Shown one piece after another: positions 17,320 through 24,342 of a stretch of DNA of 64,000 nt. The number at the start of each line of letters is the position of its first letter. Positions within the stretch are counted from its first letter, which is position 1. Made by a program: the position numbers and the translations under genes. Source of the stretch: Mesorhizobium loti (GTDB lineage: Bacteria > Pseudomonadota > Alphaproteobacteria > Rhizobiales > Rhizobiaceae); assembly GCF_002858745.1 (NCBI RefSeq), contig NZ_PJRO01000012.1:124001-188000 (forward strand), read 5' to 3'. The notes under the pieces were generated by a model. It was not told the origin of the DNA. It saw nothing but the letters and a program-made list of their open reading frames with translations, and did no database searches.

Positions 17320-18528
17320 ATGACAACGGTGCAATCGGTGGTTCCCGCAACGGCTGCGCGATCGGTGAGCGCCTGCAAGATAACGCTGCTCATGATCGCG
17401 ACCTTGACCATCATGGCCGGCACCACGATTTCGCCCTCGCTGCCGGCCATCGAGGCGAACTTTGCCGATGTCAACGGTGTCAAGCTGCTCAGCCGCATGG
17501 TGCTGACGCTGCCCGCTTTGTTCGTAGCCCTCTGCGCGCCGCTGATCGGCAGCCTGGCCGACCGCTACGGACGGCTGCGCCTGCTGATCGGCTCGATCCT
17601 GCTTTATGGGCTTTCCGGCATTTCAGGCCTGTTCGTCGAAAGCCTGCCAGCACTGCTGGTCGGTCGCGCCGTGCTCGGCATCGCCATCGGTGGCATCATG
17701 ACGCTGACCACCGCGCTCGTCGGTGATTATTTCAGCGGCAGCGAGCGCGAGCGCTATCTGGGTCTGCAACAAGCGTTCACCGGCATCGGCGGCGTCGCCT
17801 TCGTTGCCGCCGGCGGTCTTCTCGCCGACTATCACTGGCGCGCGCCTTTCGTGATCTATGCGGTGGCTTTCGCAATCGTCCCCGCTGCCATCGCTTTCCT
17901 GACGGAGCCCTCGCGCCACGCGCCGGATAGCCAGCAGACCACTGATCCCGTGACCGAACACGCGGTTCGCTGGCTGCCGGTCGCGGCCCTGTGCGCGGTC
18001 GCCTTCCTCGTCAACATGATCTTCTATTTCATCCCGTCACAATTGCCCTTCTATTTGCGAGCCATCGGCATTGGCGCCGCCAGCAACGCCGGCTTCGCGC
18101 TCGGCCTGCACAATCTGGTCATGGCTGGCTCTGCCCTTGGTTATGGTCGGCTGCGTGCCATGCTTTCCGTTCCGGCGATTTTTGTGATCGGTCTCTGCTT
18201 GATGACGTTGGGCTTTGTATGGGTCGCCTTTTCGACGACGATGCCGTCGATGCTGTTCGCCATGGCGATCGCTGGCGCGGGTCTCGGCCTGACCATACCC
18301 AATCTGATGTCGGGCATCATCGCGCAAGCAAGCCCTTCGACGCGTGGGCGACTGGCCGGCATGGTGACGGCCTCGATGTTCATCGGCCACTTCACCTCAC
18401 CTTTCGCCAGCCAGCCGTTGATCGAGGCCGCTGGCTACCAGGAGACCTATCTCGCAGCAGCCTGCGGGCTCGCGACACTTGCCATCATCTGCGCGGTCAT
18501 CGCCTTGAATCGCAAAAGCAGCGTGTAG
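17320..18528 (+). CDS. Major facilitator superfamily efflux transporter
   Basis: 402 aa, 12 predicted hydrophobic segments. MFS motif A is seen as LIGSLADRYGRLRLLIG between segments 2 and 3 (about residues 70-86), and the motif C region AVLGIAIGGIMTL follows. The conserved segment-4/5 region GDYFSGSERERYLGLQQAFTGIGG and the build (Bcr/CflA or drug:H+ antiporter like) point to an exporter of drugs or metabolites. It stands alone, 200 bp behind lysE, with its own MerR-like promoter, and is followed by a hairpin terminator. Substrate unknown. Confidence 0.85.
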   Translation: MTTVQSVVPATAARSVSACKITLLMIATLTIMAGTTISPSLPAIEANFADVNGVKLLSRMVLTLPALFVALCAPLIGSLADRYGRLRLLIGSILLYGLSGISGLFVESLPALLVGRAVLGIAIGGIMTLTTALVGDYFSGSERERYLGLQQAFTGIGGVAFVAAGGLLADYHWRAPFVIYAVAFAIVPAAIAFLTEPSRHAPDSQQTTDPVTEHAVRWLPVAALCAVAFLVNMIFYFIPSQLPFYLRAIGIGAASNAGFALGLHNLVMAGSALGYGRLRAMLSVPAIFVIGLCLMTLGFVWVAFSTTMPSMLFAMAIAGAGLGLTIPNLMSGIIAQASPSTRGRLAGMVTASMFIGHFTSPFASQPLIEAAGYQETYLAAACGLATLAIICAVIALNRKSSV

Positions 18529-18552
18529 GCGCAGGCACTTCATCCCTGCTCA

Positions 18553-18578
18553 CAAAAAAACGGCGCCCTGCGGCGCCG
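18553..18578 (-). terminator. Intrinsic terminator, convergent (MFS / hsp20)
   Basis: Stem CGGCGCC (18561-18567) with GGCGCCG (18572-18578) and a four-base loop. On the minus strand it is followed by seven U (the A-run at 18553-18559), so it is a strong Rho-independent terminator for the hsp20 transcript. For the plus strand it is followed only by CUUUCG. Confidence 0.8.
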
Positions 18579-18619
18579 CTTTCGTCTCGGGAGGGAGACT
18601 TGCCGAGCCCGGCAGCCTT

Positions 18620-18721
18620 GGAGCGTTTCCGTTTTTCACGGAAACGCGGAAACGCTCCAACTTTTGTTTTCACGCAATTCCGGACGGAAAACCGCTACGC
18701 ACTTTTCCTGGAATTGCTCTA
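18620..18721 (+). repeat. Bipartite palindromic repeat, copy B
   Basis: Same element as 5014-5117: GGAGCGTTTCCG...CGGAAACGCTCC, spacer AACTTTTGTTTTCACG, then CAATTCCGGACGG...CCTGGAATTGCTCTAG. Its right edge supplies the stop codon of hsp20 (TAG on the minus strand at 18719-18721). Confidence 0.88.
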
Positions 18722-19186
18722 GTTGGCCGCTTTGGCTTCGATCTGCTTTGTCTTGGCAGGGGCGGCCGAGATCGCGATCTTGCGGGGCTTCAGCTCTTCG
18801 GGAATGTTGCGCTTCAGGTCGATGTGAAGCAGGCCGTTCTTGAGAGCGGCGCCGACGACGTCGACATGGTCGGCAAGCTGGAAGCGGCGCTCGAAGGAGC
18901 GCGCGGCAATGCCGCGATAAAGCACTTCCGAACCTTCGCCGTTGGTCTCGTCCTTGCGCTCACCCTTGATGGTCAGCACGTTGCGATGGGCTTCGATCGA
19001 AATCTCATCATCCGAGAAGCCGGCGACGGCCATGGAAATCCGGTAGGAATCCTCACCGGTGCGCTCGATGTTGTAGGGCGGATAGCTCTGACCGCCTTCA
19101 GGCTGAGCCAGCGAATCGAGCATCGTGAACAGACGGTCGAAACCGACAGTCGAGCGATAGAGCGGGGAAAAGTCGACATGACGCAT
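18719..19186 (-). CDS. Small heat-shock protein, Hsp20/alpha-crystallin (IbpA-like)
   Basis: 155 aa. ATP-independent holdase chaperone. N-terminus MRHVDFSPLYRSTVGFDRLF is typical of rhizobial class A sHsps. The alpha-crystallin domain covers about residues 35-130 (YNIERTGEDSYRISMAVAGF, LTIKGERKDE, YRGIAARSFERRFQLADHV, LKNGLLHIDLKRNIPEELKPRKI). The IxI-type tail is IAI. The 5' region carries a heat-shock sigma promoter and a ROSE-like hairpin over the ribosome site. The stop codon is contributed by an adjoining repeat element. Confidence 0.94.
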   Translation of the reverse strand: MRHVDFSPLYRSTVGFDRLFTMLDSLAQPEGGQSYPPYNIERTGEDSYRISMAVAGFSDDEISIEAHRNVLTIKGERKDETNGEGSEVLYRGIAARSFERRFQLADHVDVVGAALKNGLLHIDLKRNIPEELKPRKIAISAAPAKTKQIEAKAAN

Positions 19187-19190
19187 GGTG

Positions 19191-19260
19191 TGTTCTCCTG
19201 TTGAGCAACATGGTTTGCGTAATGGTTCAGGCGAAACCCTTGAGGCGTTTCCAATGAACC
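19191..19260 (-). ncRNA. ROSE-like RNA thermometer in the hsp20 leader
   Basis: In the minus-strand mRNA the last leader hairpin pairs UGUUGCUC (from 19210-19203) with GAGAACA (19197-19191), closing over the AGGAG ribosome site with one bulged G. This is the conserved U(U/C)GCU anti-Shine-Dalgarno arrangement of ROSE elements. An upstream hairpin is closed by GGTTCA (19225-19230) with TGAACC (19255-19260). Heat would melt the weak hairpin and free translation. Family knowledge: ROSE controls sHsp genes in rhizobia. Confidence 0.75.
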
Positions 19261-19291
19261 AGCGGCCCCGACATCGGCGGCCACAGCAGTC

Positions 19292-19320
19292 ATCTGGGGG
19301 TCCTGGAAGAGGGTTTCAAG
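19292..19320 (-). promoter_or_regulatory. RpoH (sigma-32) type promoter for hsp20
   Basis: On the minus strand: CTTGAA (complement of 19315-19320) preceded by TATCTC, then 15 bases, then CCCCAGAT (complement of 19292-19299). This matches the heat-shock consensus CTTGAA-N13-15-CCCCATNT closely. It gives a leader of about 95-100 nt, the right size to hold the ROSE-like structure. Confidence 0.7.
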
Positions 19321-19628
19321 GAGATATTCCAGGGAGAGTTCGTAGAGACCGTTCTGAAACTGATCAGGCCGCGGCGAAAAGGACGAGAAGCGAGCACCGA
19401 AGCAGAGCGTACTTCAAGTCCGTGAGCATCGGAACGCAGATGCTCGTCATTTGCAGCCCGGCATCATCAATGTCGGAACGGTCTCTTAGATGAACGTCAG
19501 ATGAACCGCCCCTTCTGCCGCCGTTCAGATCGCCGTCGCTACCTTGGCTCCAACATCACGACCAGCGGCGAAATCGACGCCGCGACGAAGCCGAGCCGGG
19601 TGCAACGTCCCTTCCTCCCGGATCGACA

Positions 19629-19698
19629 GGAGCCGGAGGCGCTGCGTTATGCGCTTCCGGCTTCAGACATTTTGAGAACCGGACGCCTCGCCGGTTTT
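19629..19698 (+). terminator. Two hairpins in a gene-free stretch before the hydrolase
   Basis: 19321-19774 holds no convincing gene. Near its end are a 13-pair hairpin (about 19630-19663, GAGCCGGAGGCGC with GCGCTTCCGGCTTC, some G-U pairs) and a shorter one, AACCGG...CCGGTTTT (about 19678-19698), followed by a T-rich run. They look like 3' ends of a transcript, although no plus-strand gene precedes them. Confidence 0.4.
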
Positions 19699-19774
19699 GC
19701 TTTGCATTTTACCCAATAGCTTCTATCACCTGCTGGTTGGCCCGCCTGCGGGCGCGAACCGCTCGAAGCGCCTG

Positions 19775-20746
19775 ATGACGGATCTCTTCTACGAACTTGA
19801 CGGCAATCCGGTCCCAAAAAACGCCTTTTCCGGCTTTCTCACCACGCGCGACCGCAAGCAGATCCGCTTCGCCAGATTTTCCGCTACCGGCAGGCCGTTG
19901 AAAGGCACGGTGGTGGTCCTGCCCGGCCGCAACGAGTGCATCGAGAAATATTTCGAGACCGTTCGCGACTTGACCAGCCGGGGCTTCGGTGTCGCCATGC
20001 TTGACTGGCGCGGCCAGGGTGCTTCCGACCGACTGCTCAAGAACCCGCAGCGCGGCTATGTCAAAAGCTTCCAGGACTACGCCGGAGATCTCGAGCAGTT
20101 GTTCATGGAAGTAGTCCTGCCCGACTGCCGCGGACCGTATTACATCCTCGCGCATTCCGCAGGTGCTCTTGTCGCGCTGATCGCCAGCGCCAACATGGTC
20201 AACCGCGTGCAGCGCATGGTGCTGATCGCGCCCTTTCTCGACCTGCCCGATCAGCGCGTTTCGATGACGACGGTGCGTCGCCTCGGCAGCGTGTTGACCT
20301 ATATCGGTCTTGGCCGCCTCTATGCAGCCTGGGGCCCGCGGAAGGCGCTGCCGACCCCATTCGAGCGCAATCTGCTGACCAGCGATCCCGAGCGCTATCG
20401 CCGCAACACCGGGCTTTACCAGGCGTACCCGCAACTGGCGCTGGGTGGCCCCACAGTGCGCTGGCTGCGCGCCGCGGCTATCGCTACCGAAACCGTGCGC
20501 GACCCCGAATTCATGGCCAGGATGAAGATCCCGTCACTGATCATCGGCGCCGGCAACGATCGCGTCGTCTCGACCCGCGCGGTCGAGCATTTCGCCCGCC
20601 ACATCCGGCTCGGCTCCTTCCTGATGATCGACGGTGCCAAACACGAGATCCTGCAGGAGAAGGATTACTATCGCGAGCAGCTCCTTGCAGCCTTTGATGC
20701 CTTCATTCCAGGCAGCGATGAAAAAGCGTCAGCTGACGCTTCTTAG
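19775..20746 (+). CDS. Alpha/beta hydrolase, lysophospholipase/monoacylglycerol-lipase type
   Basis: 323 aa. The start at 19775 (MTDLFYELDGNPVPKNAF) leaves a normal family N-terminus; the frame extends upstream without similarity. The fold markers are VVVLPGRNECIEKYFETVRDL (oxyanion region), MLDWRGQGASDR and the nucleophile elbow LAHSAGALVAL (Ser near residue 127). The late acid/His pair is IPSLIIGAGNDRVVSTRAVE and DGAKHEILQE (His near 289). Proteins of this type (PldB-like) hydrolyse lysophospholipids or monoglycerides at the cytoplasmic membrane. It is convergent with the HisN-like gene, with a 4-bp overlap of ends. Confidence 0.87.
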   Translation: MTDLFYELDGNPVPKNAFSGFLTTRDRKQIRFARFSATGRPLKGTVVVLPGRNECIEKYFETVRDLTSRGFGVAMLDWRGQGASDRLLKNPQRGYVKSFQDYAGDLEQLFMEVVLPDCRGPYYILAHSAGALVALIASANMVNRVQRMVLIAPFLDLPDQRVSMTTVRRLGSVLTYIGLGRLYAAWGPRKALPTPFERNLLTSDPERYRRNTGLYQAYPQLALGGPTVRWLRAAAIATETVRDPEFMARMKIPSLIIGAGNDRVVSTRAVEHFARHIRLGSFLMIDGAKHEILQEKDYYREQLLAAFDAFIPGSDEKASADAS

Positions 20747-21516
20747 CCCCGCAGCGCCGCCATCGCCGCCTCGTGCAATTCGGGCGTCGCCGCCGCCAGG
20801 ATGTCGCCGCCATTTTCGGCAGGACGCCCGTCGAATGTCGTGACGACACCACCGGCCTTCTCGATGATCGGGATCAATGCCACGATATCGTAGGGCTTCA
20901 GTCCCGGGTCGGCGACGATATCGACCGTGCCCGCCGCCACCATGGCGAAGGCGTAGCAATCGGTGCCATAGCGTGACAGCTGCACCTTGGTCTCGAACAG
21001 GTCGAAACGGCGGCGTGCCTCGCCCTGGAACAATGCCGGTGTGGTGGTGAACAGTGTGGCATCTTCCAGCTTCGTCGTCTTGCGCGCGGCAAGCTTGCGC
21101 GGGCCACCAGGCCCTTCGTAGAAGGCGCCATCGGCATTGGCGTAGAACAGTTCGCCGGTGAAAGGCTGCGACATCAGCCCGGCCACCGCGTCGCCATCGA
21201 CCGTCAGGCCCACCAACGTGCCCCAGACCGGAAGACCGGAAATGAAAGCGCGGGTACCATCGATCGGATCGATCACCCAGACATGCCGGCTGGCAAGGTT
21301 CTCGCTGCCATGTTCCTCGCCCAGGATGCCGTGATCCGGGAACTCCGCACCGATCAGCGCGCGGATGGCCCGTTCCGCCTCCCGGTCGGCCTCGGTAACA
21401 GGATCGAAGCCGCCGGACAGCTTGTTGACCACGGCGCCCTGGCTGCGGAAGCGCGGCAAGGTCTCGGCCGCGGCCGCGCTGGCAATCCGCCGCATGAAAT
21501 CGGGGGAAATGTTCAA
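20743..21516 (-). CDS. hisN: HisN-like histidinol-phosphatase / inositol-monophosphatase family
   Basis: 257 aa from a TTG at 21516 that has AGGAGAGG five bases upstream; the family N-terminus MNISPDFMRRIASAAAAETLPRF starts there, and an ATG at 21564 would add 16 unmatched residues. Metal-binding motifs are EADREAERAI, ILGEEHGSE, WVIDPIDGTRAFISGLPVWGTL and, late, DIVADPGLKPYDIVALIPIIEKAGG. The ISGLPVWGTLVGL and YGTDCYAFAMVAAG stretches favour the histidinol-phosphate phosphatase subgroup over plain inositol monophosphatase. The suhB/mmgR-like sRNA gene lies divergently just upstream. Confidence 0.85.
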   Translation of the reverse strand: MNISPDFMRRIASAAAAETLPRFRSQGAVVNKLSGGFDPVTEADREAERAIRALIGAEFPDHGILGEEHGSENLASRHVWVIDPIDGTRAFISGLPVWGTLVGLTVDGDAVAGLMSQPFTGELFYANADGAFYEGPGGPRKLAARKTTKLEDATLFTTTPALFQGEARRRFDLFETKVQLSRYGTDCYAFAMVAAGTVDIVADPGLKPYDIVALIPIIEKAGGVVTTFDGRPAENGGDILAAATPELHEAAMAALRG

Positions 21517-21639
21517 GTGCCTCTCCTGGAACTGCCGGCCAGACTGCGACCGCCACCGGTACATAACAAAAGCGTTGCGGGAATGTCACGCGCGCTGCTG
21601 GCCGAGCCTTTCCTATTTCATTTTGAATTAATAATCAGG

Positions 21640-21661
21640 TTGACTTTTGTGCAATGCACAA
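21640..21661 (+). promoter_or_regulatory. sRNA promoter with a perfect 15-bp palindrome
   Basis: A good -35 (TTGACT, 21640-21645) is followed at once by TTGTGCAATGCACAA (21647-21661), a perfect inverted repeat around a central A. The palindrome occupies the spacer and -10 region, so a bound dimer would block or reposition RNA polymerase. The -10 itself is poorly defined. Confidence 0.5.
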
Positions 21662-21664
21662 TAA

Positions 21665-21758
21665 CCTCGAAGGCGGACAGGTTCTCCTGTCCATGCCCAT
21701 CTTGGGCGTTTCCTCCCTAGACTTCGACCGCGTCGTGTCAACGATGCGGTCTTTTTTT
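21665..21758 (+). ncRNA. mmgR: suhB/mmgR (alpha-r8) family small RNA
   Basis: About 80-90 nt with three stems. Stem 1 is GGACAG (21675-21680) with CTGTCC (21687-21692). Stem 2 is GCCC (21695-21698) with GGGC (21704-21707). An unpaired CU-rich stretch GTTTCCTCCCTAG follows, which could base-pair with ribosome sites. The 3' end is a terminator stem GACCGC/GCGGTC followed by seven T. The single-stranded UUUCCUCCCU and the position next to an inositol-monophosphatase-family gene match what I know of the alphaproteobacterial suhB RNA, which includes MmgR of Sinorhizobium (a regulator linked to polyhydroxybutyrate granules). The exact 5' end is not visible. Confidence 0.75.
21726..21758 (+). terminator. 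Intrinsic terminator of the sRNA
   Basis: GACCGC (21726-21731) pairs with GCGGTC (21746-21751), followed by seven T (21752-21758). Confidence 0.85.
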
Positions 21759-21759
21759 A

Positions 21760-21869
21760 GCGAGTAGGGAATAGCGAATAGTGAGTAGTGCACTGTCAGA
21801 AACTGAAGGCGGTCCCGACATCCGGCCACCCTCACTATTCCAGGCTCACTATTGACTGCTCTCTCACTC
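21760..21869. repeat. Degenerate GAATAGC/GAGTAGTG repeat patch
   Basis: Just after the sRNA terminator comes GCGAGTAGGGAATAGCGAAT, continuing AGTGAGTAGTG. Forty bases on, inverse-like CACTATT units appear (CCCTCACTATTCC, CTCACTATTGACTG). The unit is clearly related to the tandem GAATAGC array at 7651-7685. Confidence 0.6.
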
Positions 21870-22757
21870 CGCCGCCTCCGGCAGGTCGAGGAAGTGATGG
21901 TCCGGCATCGCCATCAGGTTCGCCGAAAAGCGCGCCAGATCCTCGATCAGCGGATCGAACCCCACCGACTTCTGGAAGGTGCGCTCGTTCATATAGAGGC
22001 CACGATTCACCTCGATCTGCAGCGCATGCAGATTGCGCAGCGGCCGGCCATAGTGCTCGGTGATGAAGCCGCCGGCATAGGGTTTGTTGTAAGCGACTGA
22101 ATAACCCATGCTGGTCAGGAGCGAGATCGCCTCCTGCGTCAGCATTGCCGCGGCGGATGTGCCGAAACGGTCACCGATGATGAAGTCCGGCCGCATGCCC
22201 TGCTCGCTGGTGCGCACGCTGGCCGGCATGGAATGGCAGTCGATCAGCACCGCATAGCCGAAACGGGCATGAGTGCCGGCGATCAATCGTTTCAGCGTCT
22301 CGTGGTAGGGTTTGTAGACAAGCTCGATGCGCTGGAAAGCCTCCGTGATCGGCAGCCGCGCGGCGTAGATGTCCAGCCCCTCGCCCACGAGCCTCGGCAC
22401 GGTGCCGAGCCCGCCCGCCACACGCGCCGAACGAATATTGCAATAGGGCGGCACCGGTTCGATGAACATGCGCGGGTCGAGTTCCCACGGCTCGCGGTTC
22501 ACATCGAGATAGGCTCTTGGGAAGTTAGCGGCCAGCATCGGCGCGCCGAGCATGATGGCTGAACCGAACAACTCGTCGACATAACAATCCTCCGAACGGC
22601 GGATGCTGCTGCGGTCGAGCTTGGCCATCGCCAGGAACCGGTCGGGATAGTGACGGCCGCTATGCGGGGAATTGAAGACGAAAGGAACGCGCTGTTCTGC
22701 GCCCGAGCGGATTTCGAAGGGCGGGACGGTCGCAAAATCCTCGGCTGGCGACGTCAA
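21864..22757 (-). CDS. N-formylglutamate amidohydrolase family protein
   Basis: 297 aa. The family (HutG-type FGase) hydrolyses N-formyl-L-glutamate and related amides. The sequence shows VPFVFNSPHSGRHYPDRFL (about 25-43), SEDCYVDELFGSA, ANFPRAYLDVNREPWELDP, YKPYHETLKRLI and AVLIDCHSMP, all conserved blocks with probable metal ligands. No ATG fits; the TTG at 22757 is the only start that keeps the N-terminus. No hut genes are nearby, so the role in histidine breakdown is unproven. A second, diverged member is at 52275-53093. Confidence 0.87.
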   Translation of the reverse strand: MTSPAEDFATVPPFEIRSGAEQRVPFVFNSPHSGRHYPDRFLAMAKLDRSSIRRSEDCYVDELFGSAIMLGAPMLAANFPRAYLDVNREPWELDPRMFIEPVPPYCNIRSARVAGGLGTVPRLVGEGLDIYAARLPITEAFQRIELVYKPYHETLKRLIAGTHARFGYAVLIDCHSMPASVRTSEQGMRPDFIIGDRFGTSAAAMLTQEAISLLTSMGYSVAYNKPYAGGFITEHYGRPLRNLHALQIEVNRGLYMNERTFQKSVGFDPLIEDLARFSANLMAMPDHHFLDLPEAAE

Positions 22758-23069
22758 ATTTCAGGAACCCATCGGAACGCGTCTCTCATGGCTCCAACGT
22801 GCCACCGTGTCGATCCCGTGTCCAGCGTTTCGGCGGCTTCCATCGGCTTGACGCAACAGCCTCGCGCGTCATTCGGACGCGCAAAGGACGCTCTGACATT
22901 TTTGAACCCGCACATCGTGCTTTCCGAGTGTCGATTCCGATTTTCAGGTCGATGCGTACGGGACAGAAGCCCATCATTCACTTGATGTTTACCCTCACGA
23001 TTCCATATACGTGATGGTTAACGGGATTGTTCCTCCACAATCTCGGGGGATGATTCGGACGGGACGAGA
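22758..23069. other. Intergenic region, no gene seen
   Basis: A 312-bp divergent gap between the amidohydrolase-like gene (minus) and cpdR (plus). I see no convincing coding frame or strong hairpin. It presumably holds both promoters. Confidence 0.5.
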
Positions 23070-23432
23070 ATGACACGCATCCTGCTGGCGGAAGACGACG
23101 ACGATATGCGCCGGTTCCTGGTCAAGGCGCTTGAGCGCGCCGGCTACCAGGTCAGTGATTTCGACAATGGCGCCAGCGCCTATGAGCGGCTGCGCGAGGA
23201 GCCGTTCTCGCTGCTCCTGACCGACATCGTCATGCCCGAGATGGATGGCATCGAGCTTGCACGCCGCGCCACCGAGATCGACCCGGATCTCAAGGTGATG
23301 TTCATCACCGGCTTCGCCGCCGTTGCGCTGAACCCCGATTCGAAGGCACCGCGCGACGCCAAGGTCTTGTCCAAGCCATTCCACCTGCGCGACCTCGTCA
23401 ACGAGGTCGAGAAGATGCTGCACGCCGCGTAA
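23070..23432 (+). CDS. cpdR: CpdR-type single-domain response regulator
   Basis: 120 aa, a receiver domain only. Phosphoacceptor Asp52 lies in LLTDIVMPEMDG; acidic pocket residues AEDDDDM at 7-13, the conserved Thr/Ser region VMFITGFAAVAL and Lys in VLSKPFHLRDL complete the domain. The length, the MTRILLAEDDDDMRRFLVKAL start and the HLRDLVNEVEKMLHA end match CpdR. Unphosphorylated CpdR directs ClpXP to degrade cell-cycle proteins, including the CtrA pathway in Caulobacter and Sinorhizobium. It is monocistronic here. Confidence 0.93.
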   Translation: MTRILLAEDDDDMRRFLVKALERAGYQVSDFDNGASAYERLREEPFSLLLTDIVMPEMDGIELARRATEIDPDLKVMFITGFAAVALNPDSKAPRDAKVLSKPFHLRDLVNEVEKMLHAA

Positions 23433-23694
23433 GCGGCGGACAAGACTGCGACGCACATCGCGATCGTTTCAAAACCGACGGCTGTTGCACGCCAGCCCGT
23501 CAGTGGTCGATTCGGTCCCGACCTAACCCGGCTTTCTCCAAAATCACACTTCCAACGGCGGAATGCGACCGCCAGGGCAGCCGCATACCTTATGGAGGAA
23601 CAGCGGCATCGCGACATTTTGGATGTCGGCTTTCTTTCGGTGTTTCTCGCTATTGACGCGTCGAAACAAAAGTGGTGTATGCGCGGCGTCGGAT

Positions 23695-23769
<75 letters not shown>

Positions 23770-23941
23770 TCCACTCCAAATGAATGTCTAGAGCGCGGCC
23801 GTTCCGCTGAATTTGATCGTTGCAGGGAACCTGCCCCCGCGGCTGCGCAATCCAAAAGCCGTCAGATGCGTTGTCCGCCTTGCCAACGGCGCGAACGTCC
23901 CGATACGTAGGTCAAAGCAAAACCGATTGGGAGCTGCGGTG

Positions 23942-24316
23942 ATGACCACAGAACATCGTGGCGGCTGCGCGTGTGGCAGAATTCGCTATTCCGTGTCAGG
24001 CGATCCGTTGCGCGTAGGCCTCTGTCATTGCACCGACTGCAGGCGCACCAGCGGCTCGGCTTTCACCTTCTACGGAATCTGGCCGCTGGCAGCGTTCAAA
24101 TGCGAGGGAGAGACGTCGCACTATAAAGATCGCAGTTTCTGCCCGACCTGCGGCGGCCAGGTTTTTGCGCTCAGCGACACCGAGGCCGAGATCATGGCCG
24201 GCACGCTCGATGAGGCGCCATCCGATCTCGTGCCGCAATATGAACTTTGGACGCCGCGTCGCGAGCCGTGGTTGCACGCGCTCCCCGGGGCCGATCAATT
24301 CCAGGGCAATCGCTGA
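23942..24316 (+). CDS. GFA/CENP-V family zinc protein
   Basis: 124 aa. The ATG at 23942 gives MTTEHRGGCACGRIRYSV, the standard start; the frame is open 43 codons further up without family similarity. Zinc-binding cysteines are seen in GGCACG, LCHCTDCRRTSGSAF and FCPTCGGQ. The family is named after the glutathione-dependent formaldehyde-activating enzyme Gfa, but most members have unknown function, and formaldehyde activity is disputed even for Gfa. It stands alone behind the tRNA. Confidence 0.9.
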   Translation: MTTEHRGGCACGRIRYSVSGDPLRVGLCHCTDCRRTSGSAFTFYGIWPLAAFKCEGETSHYKDRSFCPTCGGQVFALSDTEAEIMAGTLDEAPSDLVPQYELWTPRREPWLHALPGADQFQGNR

Positions 24317-24342
24317 TTGTCCTTGACGACCGCCGCGACCAC

